Source: Terebella lapidaria (Eukaryota; Annelida; Polychaeta; Terebellida; Terebellidae). From it: a DNA stretch of 64,000 bases. Numbering within the stretch: the first letter of the stretch is position 1; each line of letters opens with the position of its first letter. The position numbers and the translations under genes were made by a program. The notes beneath the pieces were generated by a model. That model was not told the origin of the DNA and did not search any database. It saw nothing but the letters and a program-made list of their open reading frames with translations. The stretch lies in NCBI GenBank assembly GCA_949152475.1, contig OX424561.1:29878481-29942480 (forward strand), read 5' to 3'. Shown here piece after piece: positions 53,185 through 63,830 of this stretch.

Positions 53185-55195
53185 TGGAGAAACAAAGACT
53201 TCATTACACAGCTTAATAATAATAATAATGTCATTAATTTGTAACGCGCAACATTATGATGCATTTCTATGCGCCGTGTGTTCATATCCTCAAAGTCTGG
53301 GAAGTTTTACACCGTAAACAGGTAGGTTTTCAAGTTTTTCTTGAATGCCTCAATTGACGAGCTCTGGCGGAGATCCTCACTAATGTCGTTCCAGAGACGA
53401 GCTGCTACCACACGGAACGCTCTCTCGCCGACTTGTTTCTTAACGCGTGGAACCACGAATGTTGAAGTCAGGGACGAGGAGCGAAGTTGCCGCGGAGGCA
53501 CATACGGTGTGAGTAGGTCAGTGAGATATTCCGATGGATTGATCCCATGCACAATCTTGTACACCACCAGCAGGATCTTGTAACAAATTCTTTGTTTGAC
53601 CGGCCGCCAATGCAGTGCACGAAGAACCGGGCTGATGTGGTCATACTTGCGTGATCCGGATACCATTCTGGCCGCTGCATTCTGTGCTAGCTGCAGCCTC
53701 GACAACACCCGCTCTGGTTGTTCTGCAAGCAAAGCATTGTTGAAGTCCAGACGTGATGTAACCAGCGCATTGACTAGCTTCACGCAGGAGTCTCTGTCAA
53801 GGATATGACGGATCCTACCAATGAGTCGAATGTGGTAGTACATAGACGATGTTATCCGATTCACCTGTGCTGTCATGTCCATATGCTTGTCAAAGATGCC
53901 ACCCAAGTCTCTGACAGATTCAGAAGGTTTGATGCTGGCGCTGCCTACCCTGACTGCTGGGTTGCATGCCATGACGTTGGCCATGCAGTGCTTTGAAGCC
54001 ACGAGTAGTAGTTCCGTTTTGCTGTCATTTAGTTGTAACTTGTTTCTGGTCATCCAGATTCGAATGTCAGCAACACATGCTTCCAGCACAGAAATAGCTA
54101 GGTGGAGCGACTGCATGTCACCCAGCCTGAAACGAACATAAACTTGCGTGTCATCTGCGTAACTGTTTCGGGACACAGGGTGGGTGTCGATGACTCGGGC
54201 AAGCGGGAGGCAGTAGCACAGGAACAACAGCGGCCCCAGCACGCTGCCCTGTGGTACTCCCGTCTGAAGTGGGGTCTCCACGGATGTCTCCCCTCGAACA
54301 CAGACACACTGAGAACGATTCCTCAGGTAGCTCTCCAACAAGTTCAATGCCTTGCCACGCACACCAATCACACTGGCAAGCCGGTCGAGCAGTAGGGTGT
54401 GATCCACGGTATCGAAGGCCGCAGATAGATCCATCAGGAGTAGAAGCACGCCGTCACCCTCTTCTAGAGCTCTGTCGATGTCGCTTCTCACTTTCAAGAG
54501 TGCAGTTTCGACACTGTGACCTTTCCGGTAGGCAGACTGATAGACATCGAAGAGTCTGTGTCTGGACATGTGGGCAGTGATGTGACGGGCCACAACCTTT
54601 TCGACTAACTTGCCGACGAAAGCCAGGTTTGACACTGGCCTGAAGTTTTTCAGAGTGTTTGGGTCCAAACCCGGCTTCTTTATCAGTGGCGTTACCATGG
54701 CCTTCTTTAGAGATGATGGTATCTTGCCAGAGGCTAATGAGGCATTGATGATTGAAGCCACTTCCCCGACCACGACCGGCAGAACTCTTAGTTAGACCTT
54801 TGACCGTTCTGAACATACTGCGGGTATCGCACTCGGCAAGTTTGCTTTGGAAATGTTCCTTCTTGGCTGCATCTATTAGCCTCACAACAACCTTCTGTTG
54901 TTCCTGGAGCATTTCCAGGTGCACTGTCAAGCCAGTCTTGCGATACTTCCTCTCCAGTTTACGGAGCGTGCCTTGTGAATCGTGTCATTATACCAAGCTT
55001 TCCTCTTGCCTGGTTTTGGTAAAACCTTGTTGTGATAGCCGTGTTGTATCTATCACATACAGATTCTACAGCCACAGCAGGTGTTTCCTCTGCAAGGACC
55101 ACAGACAGATCATTGGCGAACTGGTCAAGCTTGTGTGCTTCTTCAGAACCTGGATCGGTAAATTGCTCCCTGAACTCTATGTTTGAATCATATTT
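53185..55195 (-). mobile_element. CR1/L2-type LINE, 5'-truncated
   Basis: Contains the end of an ORF2: a linker region with VHLEMLQEQQKVVVRLID and AKKEHFQSKLAECDTRS in other frames (54454-55190), then the reverse transcriptase frame, then a short 3' tail ending in ATTATTATTATTA on the minus strand. Such simple-repeat tails are usual for CR1/L2 elements. No endonuclease domain is present, so the 5' end is lost. Confidence 0.85.
53307..54773 (-). CDS. Reverse transcriptase part of CR1/L2 LINE ORF2
   Basis: An open frame of 488 residues. Reverse transcriptase blocks in order: NFRPVSNLAFVGKLVEKVVA, QSAYRKGHSVETALLKV, LLLMDLSAAFDTVDH (first catalytic Asp), TGVPQGSVLGPLLF and NSYADDTQVYV (catalytic Asp pair). 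The C-terminal domain includes HWRPVKQRICYKILLVVYK and ends in FKKNLKTYLFTV, normal for this clade. The natural ORF2 start is not here; the first Met lies within the domain's upstream part and the frame is broken before it (the 54454-55190 pieces are in different frames). Probably a dead copy. Confidence 0.9.
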   Translation of the reverse strand: MVGEVASIINASLASGKIPSSLKKAMVTPLIKKPGLDPNTLKNFRPVSNLAFVGKLVEKVVARHITAHMSRHRLFDVYQSAYRKGHSVETALLKVRSDIDRALEEGDGVLLLLMDLSAAFDTVDHTLLLDRLASVIGVRGKALNLLESYLRNRSQCVCVRGETSVETPLQTGVPQGSVLGPLLFLCYCLPLARVIDTHPVSRNSYADDTQVYVRFRLGDMQSLHLAISVLEACVADIRIWMTRNKLQLNDSKTELLLVASKHCMANVMACNPAVRVGSASIKPSESVRDLGGIFDKHMDMTAQVNRITSSMYYHIRLIGRIRHILDRDSCVKLVNALVTSRLDFNNALLAEQPERVLSRLQLAQNAAARMVSGSRKYDHISPVLRALHWRPVKQRICYKILLVVYKIVHGINPSEYLTDLLTPYVPPRQLRSSSLTSTFVVPRVKKQVGERAFRVVAARLWNDISEDLRQSSSIEAFKKNLKTYLFTV

Positions 55196-55412
55196 GTCAC
55201 GAAATCAGTCTGATATGATTGTCGGTCCATAATATCGCCAATTTGACACTGTATTGTAGCGGGAGCTGTACAGCATATGCTGAACACGGCCAAAAAATCG
55301 TAACGGTTGAATAAACATTGTTCACTGGCCACTACTAGAGCCGTATCTCGTAGCTGCACATGATAATCATAACGCAACCTCGGCATCTCATCAGAGAGAC
55401 TTTAACTGTATC

Positions 55413-56576
55413 ATGGAGGACCCACTCAGAAACACTGCCCTTTGGATTGGTCTGAAAGCTAGGTACATGCCGTATATTTCAGAAAATGACTTGGCAAACG
55501 CCATCGTAACTTCGGTGAACAAACTGATAGGTCCTGACAAAATCTCCATTGACAATATCTTGTCGGTACACAAAATTATCACGAGTGAAGATATGTGGCT
55601 TATTCATTGCCAAGACTCACGAACCAAAGCCTGCATCATATCCGCTGACTCGGTTGAAGTTGATGGAAGGCAGCATGAATTTTTCGACTTTTCTTCTAGG
55701 AGAGTGAAAAACTACATGCCTTCAGAAAACATCCGGGTGTCTATTCACGGTATTCCTTTCAGCATCCCAGACTCAGAAATTGAGGATTGGATAGACACAT
55801 GGACAGAGCGTTCCTCCAAAGTGATGAAAGCTAGGGCCAAAATAAGACGTACAGAGTCTGGAATAACTGTGAAACATAATTCCCTTTACAACGGAAACAG
55901 ATTCTGTTATGTCTCGGAGATCCTCACGCCTTTGCCCAGATTCAGTTTGTACCAGATCCCTGATCCCTTCGATGCTTCGAACATGATAGACCTCAGGATT
56001 ACGGTTTACTACCAAGATCAAGTCATCAACTGTCGCAAATGTCTTGACGAATCTCACCAAGCAAAAGACTGCGAGAAATCCCGTGTCAACCCCAACCTCG
56101 AAATTTTTCGAGGTATTCATAATCCATTGTCGAATTTCTTCCCAGTCGATTTAAAGCAAAATGGTCAAGTGTTCTGCTCCTTGGAACAAGCATTCCAATT
56201 CGCCAAAGCTAAGCACGTAGGGGACAATCATGTCGCCAATCAAATCTTAGATTCGACAACTCTTGGAGCCAAGAAACTAGGAGACAGTCTCGTTGTCATA
56301 GACTCGGACTGGAATTCACTTCAGGTGTCTGTCATGAAATCGCTACTGGTCCAAAAACTTGAATCCTCAGACGACTTCCGAAAAGCCCTAAAGAATTCTG
56401 ACAAGAAGCTCCTTGCTGAGGCGACGTCTGATCCTTTTTGGGCAACCGGTCTGCCTCCCAAGGCGACATCTATCACTCACTGTGACAAGTGGCCTGGTCA
56501 AAACCTCATGGGGTGTTGCTGGCTGAGCTTCGTGCTGCGTTGTTGGTGGATCATACATCCGTTACAGCATCCTTGA
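55413..56576 (+). CDS. LINE ORF1 protein with CCHC knuckle and NADAR (YbiA-like) domain
   Basis: A 387-residue frame. Residues about 105-200 look like the RRM-type region of Tx1-clade ORF1 (ENIRVSIHGIPFSIPDSEIE). CRKCLDESHQAKDC at 207-220 is a C-X2-C-X4-H-X4-C zinc knuckle. Residues about 232-370 match the NADAR/YbiA fold family: FRGIHNPLSNFFP, CSLEQAFQFAKAKH, SDPFWATGLPP and WPGQNLMG. Near 56510 the frame shifts; an overlapping frame continues the sequence (VLLAELRAALLVDH) to a stop at 56962. NADAR enzymes act on ADP-ribose-linked substrates in bacteria; a role in retrotransposition is inference. Confidence 0.85.
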   Translation: MEDPLRNTALWIGLKARYMPYISENDLANAIVTSVNKLIGPDKISIDNILSVHKIITSEDMWLIHCQDSRTKACIISADSVEVDGRQHEFFDFSSRRVKNYMPSENIRVSIHGIPFSIPDSEIEDWIDTWTERSSKVMKARAKIRRTESGITVKHNSLYNGNRFCYVSEILTPLPRFSLYQIPDPFDASNMIDLRITVYYQDQVINCRKCLDESHQAKDCEKSRVNPNLEIFRGIHNPLSNFFPVDLKQNGQVFCSLEQAFQFAKAKHVGDNHVANQILDSTTLGAKKLGDSLVVIDSDWNSLQVSVMKSLLVQKLESSDDFRKALKNSDKKLLAEATSDPFWATGLPPKATSITHCDKWPGQNLMGCCWLSFVLRCWWIIHPLQHP

Positions 56577-56962
56577 CGACAGAAGATGTTCAAGCGGATC
56601 GCTCATCCTCTGCAGTGGGTTTGACGAGCAGAGAGGGCCAGGTGTTTCCGGACGTGGGAGGTATTGAAAACGACACACACTCCGCCGGCGTCGAATCGTC
56701 TGACGCCTTGAAACTGGCAGAAACTCTCCTCTCTGAAGCTCTCGCCGCACCTCTAACAAAATCCACGTCCTCACCGGAATTGTTCTCGATAGCCGACAAA
56801 TTCATCAACTCCGTGTCAGACACAGCCAACCACTGCTCCCCATCTAGGAAGAGGAAACCTTCAAGTCCGGTAAACTTGTCGGACCTGACCCACTGCGTTC
56901 GTCCAGAGAAGGCCGCAAGGGACGCTCTCATAACACCGACCACGTCCCAAATCCTAGAATGA
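56489..56962 (+). CDS. C-terminal part of the same LINE ORF1, shifted frame
   Basis: A 157-codon frame that overlaps the end of the preceding frame. It begins with the last NADAR residues (VLLAELRAALL) and continues as a Ser/Glu-rich tail with a basic patch SPSRKRKPSSPVNL that could be a nuclear localisation signal. One frameshift near 56510 would explain the split. Confidence 0.7.
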   Translation: MAWSKPHGVLLAELRAALLVDHTSVTASLTTEDVQADRSSSAVGLTSREGQVFPDVGGIENDTHSAGVESSDALKLAETLLSEALAAPLTKSTSSPELFSIADKFINSVSDTANHCSPSRKRKPSSPVNLSDLTHCVRPEKAARDALITPTTSQILE

Positions 56963-57267
56963 TATTGGTTCCGCTCTAAACAGAATCGCAATGATGACAA
57001 CGGTACCAGGACCCGGACTTCTCTTACGGCTGATGCACTATTCTTGATTGTCTTTTTCATGACTTTTATGAGTCATGGAAAATTGTCGAAAAATTGCTAT
57101 GTATTTCTACTTGATTATGATAAACACGCACAATTTAACATGTCAAACACGTTTTTGAGTACTCTTTTTGAAACACGTTTGTATGTTTTCATTAATGTCG
57201 AACGCTTGCTCGTTGTTGGGTACCCCTTTCAATATACGTATATGCCTATGCCCTCAATAATATCATT

Positions 57268-57950
57268 ATGGCTAGAATATTGACAGCCAATGTTCGTGGA
57301 TAAGAAGCAGACGAACACGCTCATCTCTCTTCACTCGTTTCAAAAAGTTAAAGATTGACATAATTATGCTACAAGAAACATATTTTATCGAAGAAGACAG
57401 AACAGCGTGGTCGTCAGAGTGGGATGGTATTATGTTTGCCTCTCCTGGTACTAAACATAGTTGTGGTCAAATCATTCTGATAAGTAAAGATGTTAGTCCT
57501 GAAAACTTGAGGCTATTGTTTCTGGAAAAACGGGTGATTGCGGCGTCATTTGATTATGAGGACGACACTTATTGTTGTGCTAATGTATACGCACCTAACA
57601 ATTATGATGATAAAATATTTTATGAACATTTGGATACTCTTTTGTCAACTTATACAGAGGAATATAGAGTTATTTTGGGGGGCGACTTCAACTGCACAAT
57701 TAATACACAAGACAATATTGCGGGATTACCTCACAAAAAAACTGAAATTGCTTCGTTTAATAATTTGGTAGATTCGTTGACACTAACTGATGTTTGGAGG
57801 TCATGCAATCCTAACGTAAAAGAGTTTACATGGTCAAATAAAACCAAGCAGATATTGAGACGGCTAGACTATATTTTTGTGGACGATGTAACATCTAGTA
57901 TCTTTCCGCTTGGGTTCGCTATCAATATCACAATGAAAAAGGAATTTTAA
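57268..57950 (+). pseudogene. LINE ORF2, endonuclease domain
   Basis: Starts MARILTANVRG, is shifted shortly after, then reads MLQETYFIEEDRTAW, VYAPNNYDDKIFYEHL, RVILGGDFNCTINT and RRLDYIFVDD. These are APE-type endonuclease blocks (QET, N-x-YAP, GGDFN and LDY motifs). The final SDH block is missing, lost with the deletion before the reverse transcriptase. Confidence 0.85.
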
Positions 57951-57959
57951 CTTTATTAC

Positions 57960-58798
57960 ATAAAGGTAAATCACTGCCCCGTAATCAGTTAGCAAATTGG
58001 AGACCGCTGAGTCTGACCAACACGGACTACAAAATTTTGGCAAAAACATTATGTAATCGTCTGAAAAGGGTGGTTGGAGAAATCGTAAGTGAAGACCAGA
58101 ACGGCTTTATCAAGGGACGTAATTCGGGTATAGTAATTAGAACTGTAGGTGACATTCTTGAATACACAAATCACACTAACACACCTGGAATTTTAATTTC
58201 ATTAGATTACTCAAAGGCATTCGACACCATATCTAAAGAATTCATAACATATTCATTGGAATTATTTGGGTTCGGCCCAGATTTTATGACATGGATAAAG
58301 GCTTTGAATTATGAAACGATAAGTTGCATATCATATAACGGATGGCTTTCTGGGTGGTTTAATTTAGAAAGGGGCATCCGTCAGGGCTGTCCCATCTCTC
58401 CGCTATGTTTTGTAATAGCATGCGAGCTACTAGCATGCAAAATACGTCAAACGCCGGCTATTCGGGGTATAAATATTAAAAACAGCGAAAACGAACTTCA
58501 GTCTATTAAAGTTGTTCAATATGCGGACGACACAACATTGTTTTTGGGTGACGAAAATTCCGTTCTTGAAAGCCTACACATTATACAAATATTTTCTCAA
58601 ATTTCATCATTAACCCTTAATCGAAATAAAACTACAGCTATATGGATGGGGTGTTGGAAATACATACGGAAACAATTAGCTGGCTTACAGTGGAAGATAT
58701 ATCCGGATAATATAATCAAACTACTTGGAGTATATTTTCGAAGCGATTGTGTAGCTTCTGAATTATCAGATTATCAGAGAATTGGAACATACGAATAG
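57960..58798 (+). pseudogene. LINE ORF2, reverse transcriptase domain
   Basis: Begins with RNQLANWRPLSLTNTDYKIL (upstream of the first Met at 58037), then EDQNGFIKGRNSG, ISLDYSKAFDTIS (catalytic Asp), RGIRQGCPISPLCF and VVQYADDTTLFLG (catalytic Asp pair). Spacing and wording fit the Tx1/L1 clade. The frame ends early at 58798 and resumes in other frames. Confidence 0.88.
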
Positions 58799-60125
58799 AG
58801 AAATGTGAGTCGATTATTCGAAGCTGGTCTGGACGGTATTGAACTTTATTCGGGAAAGTTACTCTTGCAAAATCATTTTTATTATCTCAATTCACCTATA
58901 TCATGCAAGGAATTATTTTACCGGACGCAGTATTAAACAGGTTGTACACTTTGTTTTTCAAATTTATTTGGTCTTCTCGGAAAAGACACGATGGAAAGGA
59001 AACCAAATATACATCAACGGAGAGGGTTAAACGAACAGTCATGATACAGGACAAAATGCATGGGGGGGGGGGGGGGGGTTAATGATAGACATGCGCGATT
59101 TACAGTTGGCAATCACACTCAAATGGGTAAAACTACTAGTTAGATGTGGTAACGGGGCATGGCGTATCAAACCAAGTAAATATCTGTCCCGATTTGGTTC
59201 GAATTATTTTGTCTTCAAGGCCAACGTAGACTTCAATCAGTTTAAAGGGTTAGACGGGTTTTTTCCCAAGTTTTTATAAAGACCTAGTTAAAAGGTGGCT
59301 GACGGTTGTTAATATTAACTGCCCTGTTTTACAGCAGGATTGCTCTCAATCCATTTGGAATAACAAGGATATAAAATATAAAAACAAAGTACTATTCTTC
59401 AAACGGTGGATAAACAAAAATATTTTGTTTCTTTCAGATATATGCCAGGATGGTAAAATATTGTCATATGATAAAATAGCAAATATCGTCGGTTACAGCG
59501 GGGGTGACGATGCTAGGATATAACGTAGTTAAGCATGCATTAGCGAAACATAACACATCGCACATATGTGAAGAACGTGACTTTACTTTAACTTTGAACA
59601 CAACACCTATCAGTGAACATCACACTCAAAATTTCAGAAAAATACTAACAAAAACTAAAATAGAGGATACACTTCACACTAGGCTCGACACAACCGAATC
59701 CATCTGGAAACTGTTATACCTAACTACCAGAGAAGTATCACTATTTTTCTTACAATGGCGTATATTGCATCATATCTATCCTGCTCGCAAATGTCTCAGT
59801 AAAATAAAAGTAAGTGAAGAAAGCACGTGTATAACTTGTAAAGTTGAAGACAATATCGAACATTATTTTGTAACATGTGAAGATGTGAGGGGTCTATGGG
59901 AAACTGTCGAAAGGGATGTACGGTTTCTAACTGGTATGAATATTTCATTATCAATCAAAGATAAAATCAAAGGTATCCCAGACTTAGATCGACTCAAAGT
60001 GTTCTCCAAAAAATCAATATTCTTTTATTGGTAGCCAAGGAGTGTATAAGTATATTCAAGTTCAAAAGAGACATTAATATAACTGTACTTTACGAATCAG
60101 AAAAGTCCTGGAGAAAACTTTGAAG
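58799..60125 (+). pseudogene. LINE ORF2, C-terminal region with zinc knuckle
   Basis: Broken into several frames. The clearest part (59504-60034) has LFFLQWRILHHIYPARKCLS and CITCKVEDNIEHYFVTC, a Cys-x2-Cys ... His-x4-Cys cluster typical of the Tx1/L1 ORF2 end. A last piece (LLVAKECISIFKFKRDI) follows a frameshift near 60030 and stops near 60122. A poly-G run at 59061-59079 interrupts the middle. Confidence 0.8.
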
Positions 60126-60800
60126 GTCGAGATTCAGAAGCATTCCTATGATTAATAATCAATTGCATTTATAATATAAGTACAAAGCATTTCTGGTGAA
60201 CAAAATGGTGATGAAAATCATCTACATTTGATTACATTGTTGTTTAATGTGAACATTTATGTGTCATTCGCTACAGGCTGATCAGAGCAGCACATGCTAT
60301 AATGTACTGTATTTGTTTACATGAATTGCTATATGTATAGATATCTTTTTGTATGTTGTATATGGCATGTGTGGAAAAAAAATGAATGTAACATTTGTGT
60401 ATGTGTTCTTGAAATGATAGTTATCTCTGGTAGTATAAATATTGGATTTGTTTCATCGGTCTTGTATTTGGCATGTAAAAGAACTGTATTTCTCAGCAAA
60501 AAACGACAACTGTATGTCATTGTCCGTCTGACTAGGGGATGACACTTCTTATGTGCTGCAGTGTGTGTACGTTTTGATATATGTGTATCCCATTATCCAT
60601 TGGATTTTGTGATATACTTAAACTGTGTCAAATGCCTGAAAGCTAGATGTTACTGTGTCCACTTTGTGCTATACCGTATGTCAGATTGAGTATTTAGTTC
60701 ATTCGATATCATGGACACATCACAGACATAATGATTGGTGACTACCGGTATAATCATATAATGCAATAATACGAATGAACCAGAACTTTCAAAAAAAAGA
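60126..60800. other. Probable 3' UTR of the LINE, then unassigned sequence
   Basis: AT-rich, no coding frame supported and no clear poly-A or simple-repeat tail to mark the LINE end. Confidence 0.4.
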
Positions 60801-60814
60801 AGAGTGTTTTAAAT

Positions 60815-61350
60815 GGGGTTTTCAATGTTAAATTCAAATGGCTGTAGAATCCGTGATCCGGATCGGATCCGTATCAAACTTTGATACTTTGTGAACAATG
60901 ACGACCTACAACTTTTTGCAAGAAATCAACGCGGTATATGTTTAAAGACCGGAATATGATAAAAAAATATTTGCTAAATGGAGTTTTCAATGTTAAATTC
61001 AAATGACTGTCAAATCCGTAATCCGGATCGGATCCAGATCAAACTTGATAAATCGATAGAACTTGTCACTCTACATGGTTGTATAAAATTTCAAATCAAT
61101 ATCTAAAAAACTGAGCAAATAACGATTTTTTGAAATTTCGCCCCATGTTAAAGATAGGGATTTTTTTAAATTTCACAAATTTTTAATGACGTCATCAACT
61201 AACTGAATTCTTCCAAAAAAGGAGGTTCAGGTTTGACGACAGGTATCTATCCATCAAAAAAATTTCGGTATGCTATCTTGAAAATTGTGGACGCTAGGCG
61301 ATAAACAGACAAATCCACAAACAAATCCACAAACCAACCGACCAACATAC
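60815..61350 (+). repeat. Dispersed repeat with two ~160-bp direct units
   Basis: GTTTTCAATGTTAAATTCAA, CCGGATCGGATCC and ATCAAACTT occur at 60815-60890 and 60975-61045. A tail with GACGCTAGGCGATAAACAGAC and CAAATCCACAAAC repeats follows. Related to 50760-50936. Confidence 0.75.
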
Positions 61351-62160
61351 TGCCCTCATTTCTCGACAAGGCAAACATTGTCAATGTTGTCTATCAGTTG
61401 TCGTTGTCAATGAATCAGTTGTCAAGAAACTTCTCCTTGTCATATGTTCAAGTGAGAGGTGACCTTCATCGTCACTATCAAAATAAAATTACCCCAAGAA
61501 GAGTTACCACATGAGCATGTACAGTGTTAGATTACAATAGTTTTTTGTTTTACTAAAATTACCAATTTTACCTAGCAAGTTTCCCTGCAGACATTTCGTA
61601 CGCATAGGTCATTACACATCTCAGTTCGGACTTGAAATAGACCTCTTTTGTCAACTACACGGTCACAAAATTATCCGCTATATATGTTTTTCTTCATGGG
61701 GCAATCCTTTATGTTCATATTACAGCCCCAAGCTCCATCTACAGCCATTTCGTATGCAGAGTCCATGATACACATTTCTGGTCATATGCACCCTTCACAT
61801 TAAAGATTTCCGAGGTCAACTTCCAGACGACCAAAAGACCGGTAACCTGAAAAATGTTACTGAGCAGATATTAAGGAAACGACCGTCAGTCCAAAACTGG
61901 CCGTTTTTCAAAAAAAGGCCGCCATTTTGAAAAAAAATTGGGACAAGCAAAAAAAACTACGAAACAATTCTTCAATTGTTTTATCGGAGATTGAAAACGC
62001 TATATTGTTCAACATTCCAGAAAGGCCCGAGTACTTTGAATATAAATTCCATGTCAATGGGTTATCGAACCAAAGAACGATTCGATTGGCAAATGATCCG
62101 AATGCAAAATACCAATGTCAGTCGTTGTATAAAATAACCCCAAAGGAATAACGAAACTAG
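61351..62160. other. No gene seen; an R1 end fragment near 61830
   Basis: CCAAAAGACCGGTAACCTG at 61831-61850 resembles an R1 end, followed by a CCGCCATTTTG block. A 74-codon frame (61927-62151) has no recognised domain. Confidence 0.4.
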
Positions 62161-62329
62161 TCTACTAAGGGGTGCCAAACGTGATTATTGTGATAATCTA
62201 ATTAATAATAATATGAACAACTCGAACAAGATGTGGTCGATTACAGCTACTCCCGTAAAACAAGGGTCTTTCAACAACATCATTAGAAATAGACGGTTGC
62301 TGTGTCACAGACAGATGTAAAATTGCCAG

Positions 62330-62935
62330 TGCATTCAATGAATGTAAGTATCAATCTATTACCACCTATACAATCAGATTTTGATGATACCAATAAGAAA
62401 CGTAAAATACAACATTTTGCAATAGAAACAAAGCCCGACCAAATAGTTTATCCAAAGACACACTGGCGTCATGAGGGGCAGACAGTGTGTTAAATGTGGT
62501 TGTTTCTACTGTACACCTGATGGAATTAGTATACAACTGCCCAACAACCTATGAAAATAATTTAGAAATCCGAAACTAACCCCGTGGAATAGATACATGA
62601 CAAGTACAAAAGTACCCTATCACAAGCCAGAAGGCTACTGAGTTGATGGTATCCTCGGGGACAGATTTAACGTCCGCCAGCAGTGACACCGACTCAGTGG
62701 TATGAATGTAAGTATCAATCTATTACCACCTATACAATCAGATTTTGATGATACCAATAAGAAACGTAAAATACAACATTTTGCAATAGAAACAAAGCCC
62801 GACCAAATAGTTTATCCAAAGACACACTGGCGTCATCAGGGGCAGACAGTGTGTTAAATGTGGTTGTTTCTACTGTACACCTGGTGGAATTAGTATACAA
62901 CTGCCCAACAACCTATGAAAATAATTTAGAAATAC
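62330..62935 (-). repeat. R2 tandem pair, minus orientation
   Basis: ACAGTGTGTTAAATGTGGTT and CAACTGCCCAACAACCTATG occur twice (62484-62556 and 62849-62920), 366-368 bases apart. Between them the exon-like stretch is present again (62630-62702; the minus-strand frame reads SLLADVKSVPEDTINSVAF). Confidence 0.85.
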
Positions 62936-63084
62936 TTCAGTACCATAGGGACAAAACGAGTAGCCAATTTGGTTATATTGCAAATATGGCATTCAGTGAT
63001 ATGGTTGTGTTCAACTTTACCTACCTTCCTGTGGATATGGTGTATAATTATTTAGCCAAACTGAAAGGTAAAAAATTAGCCCAA

Positions 63085-63830
63085 GGGCCAAGACAGGTTA
63101 CCGGACAATATATGTTTTATATATTAGATACTAGCCATTTTTCCGTGACCTTGAATATGAGGTCTCTGGTCAAATTCAAGGTCACGAGAATATCAAGGAT
63201 ATACATTGTATCTTAATGATGTATATCATTCCTCATACGTCCACAAGTGATTGTTGAGCTGTAAATTCATTAACAAGGAAGATATTAGGATTTTTGTCCT
63301 ACAATCTTGAAAATGAGGTAAATAGTCAAATTCAAGGTCATCAAAATATTCGGCATATATCATTCTCAAGCTGAAAAGTCGATAATAAGCAAATTATTAG
63401 CCATTTTGTGCTGTGACCTTGAAAATGAGTTCAAAGATCAAATTCAAGGTCATGACAATATCCAGCATGAATCATTTCCTATATGTGCACAATTGATTCC
63501 TAAGCTGTAAAGTCGATAATAGGCGAAATAATAGCCATTTCGTGCTCTGTCCTCAAAAATACGGTCAAATGTCAAGTTCAAGGTCATCAGAATATTCAGC
63601 GTATAATTTTTCTGTATGTCCACAATTGGTTCTCACCCAATAAAGTCGATGAGAAGCAAGATATCAGCCATTTTGTCCTGTGACCTTGAAAATGAGGTCA
63701 AAGGTCAAATTCAAGGTCATGAAAAATTTTCAGCATATATCAATTTCTATATGTTCACAATTTCTTCCTAAGCTGTGAAGTCAATAAAAGGCGAGATACT
63801 GGCCATTTTGTGCTCTGACCTTAAAGCTAC
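63085..63830 (+). repeat. Degenerate ~130-bp tandem array, about six units
   Basis: The phrase GTGACCTTGAAAATGAGG with GTCAAATTCAAGGTCAT returns at about 63145, 63302, 63411, 63544, 63668 and 63812, each followed by an AGCATATATCA-like phrase and a TAAAGTCGATAATAGGCGA-like phrase. It starts next to an R1-type end (ACAGGTTACCGGAC, 63093-63106). Confidence 0.8.

Larger units (their letters stand above)
55413..60125 (+). mobile_element. Tx1/L1-like LINE with a NADAR domain in ORF1
   Basis: Plus-strand ORF1 (RRM-like, zinc knuckle, NADAR) is followed by ORF2 pieces: endonuclease (57268-57950), reverse transcriptase (57960-58798) and C-terminal zinc knuckle (59504-60122). The endonuclease runs almost directly into the reverse transcriptase, so an internal deletion removed the region between them. 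Several frameshifts and a poly-G expansion (59061-59079) show that the copy is dead. The 5' border is unknown; ORF1 begins about 220 bases after the neighbouring LINE. Confidence 0.85.

Noticed and set aside
61927-62151. 74-codon frame after an R1-like fragment
   Set aside because: No recognisable domain, no splice or start context, and it begins in an A-rich repeat segment.
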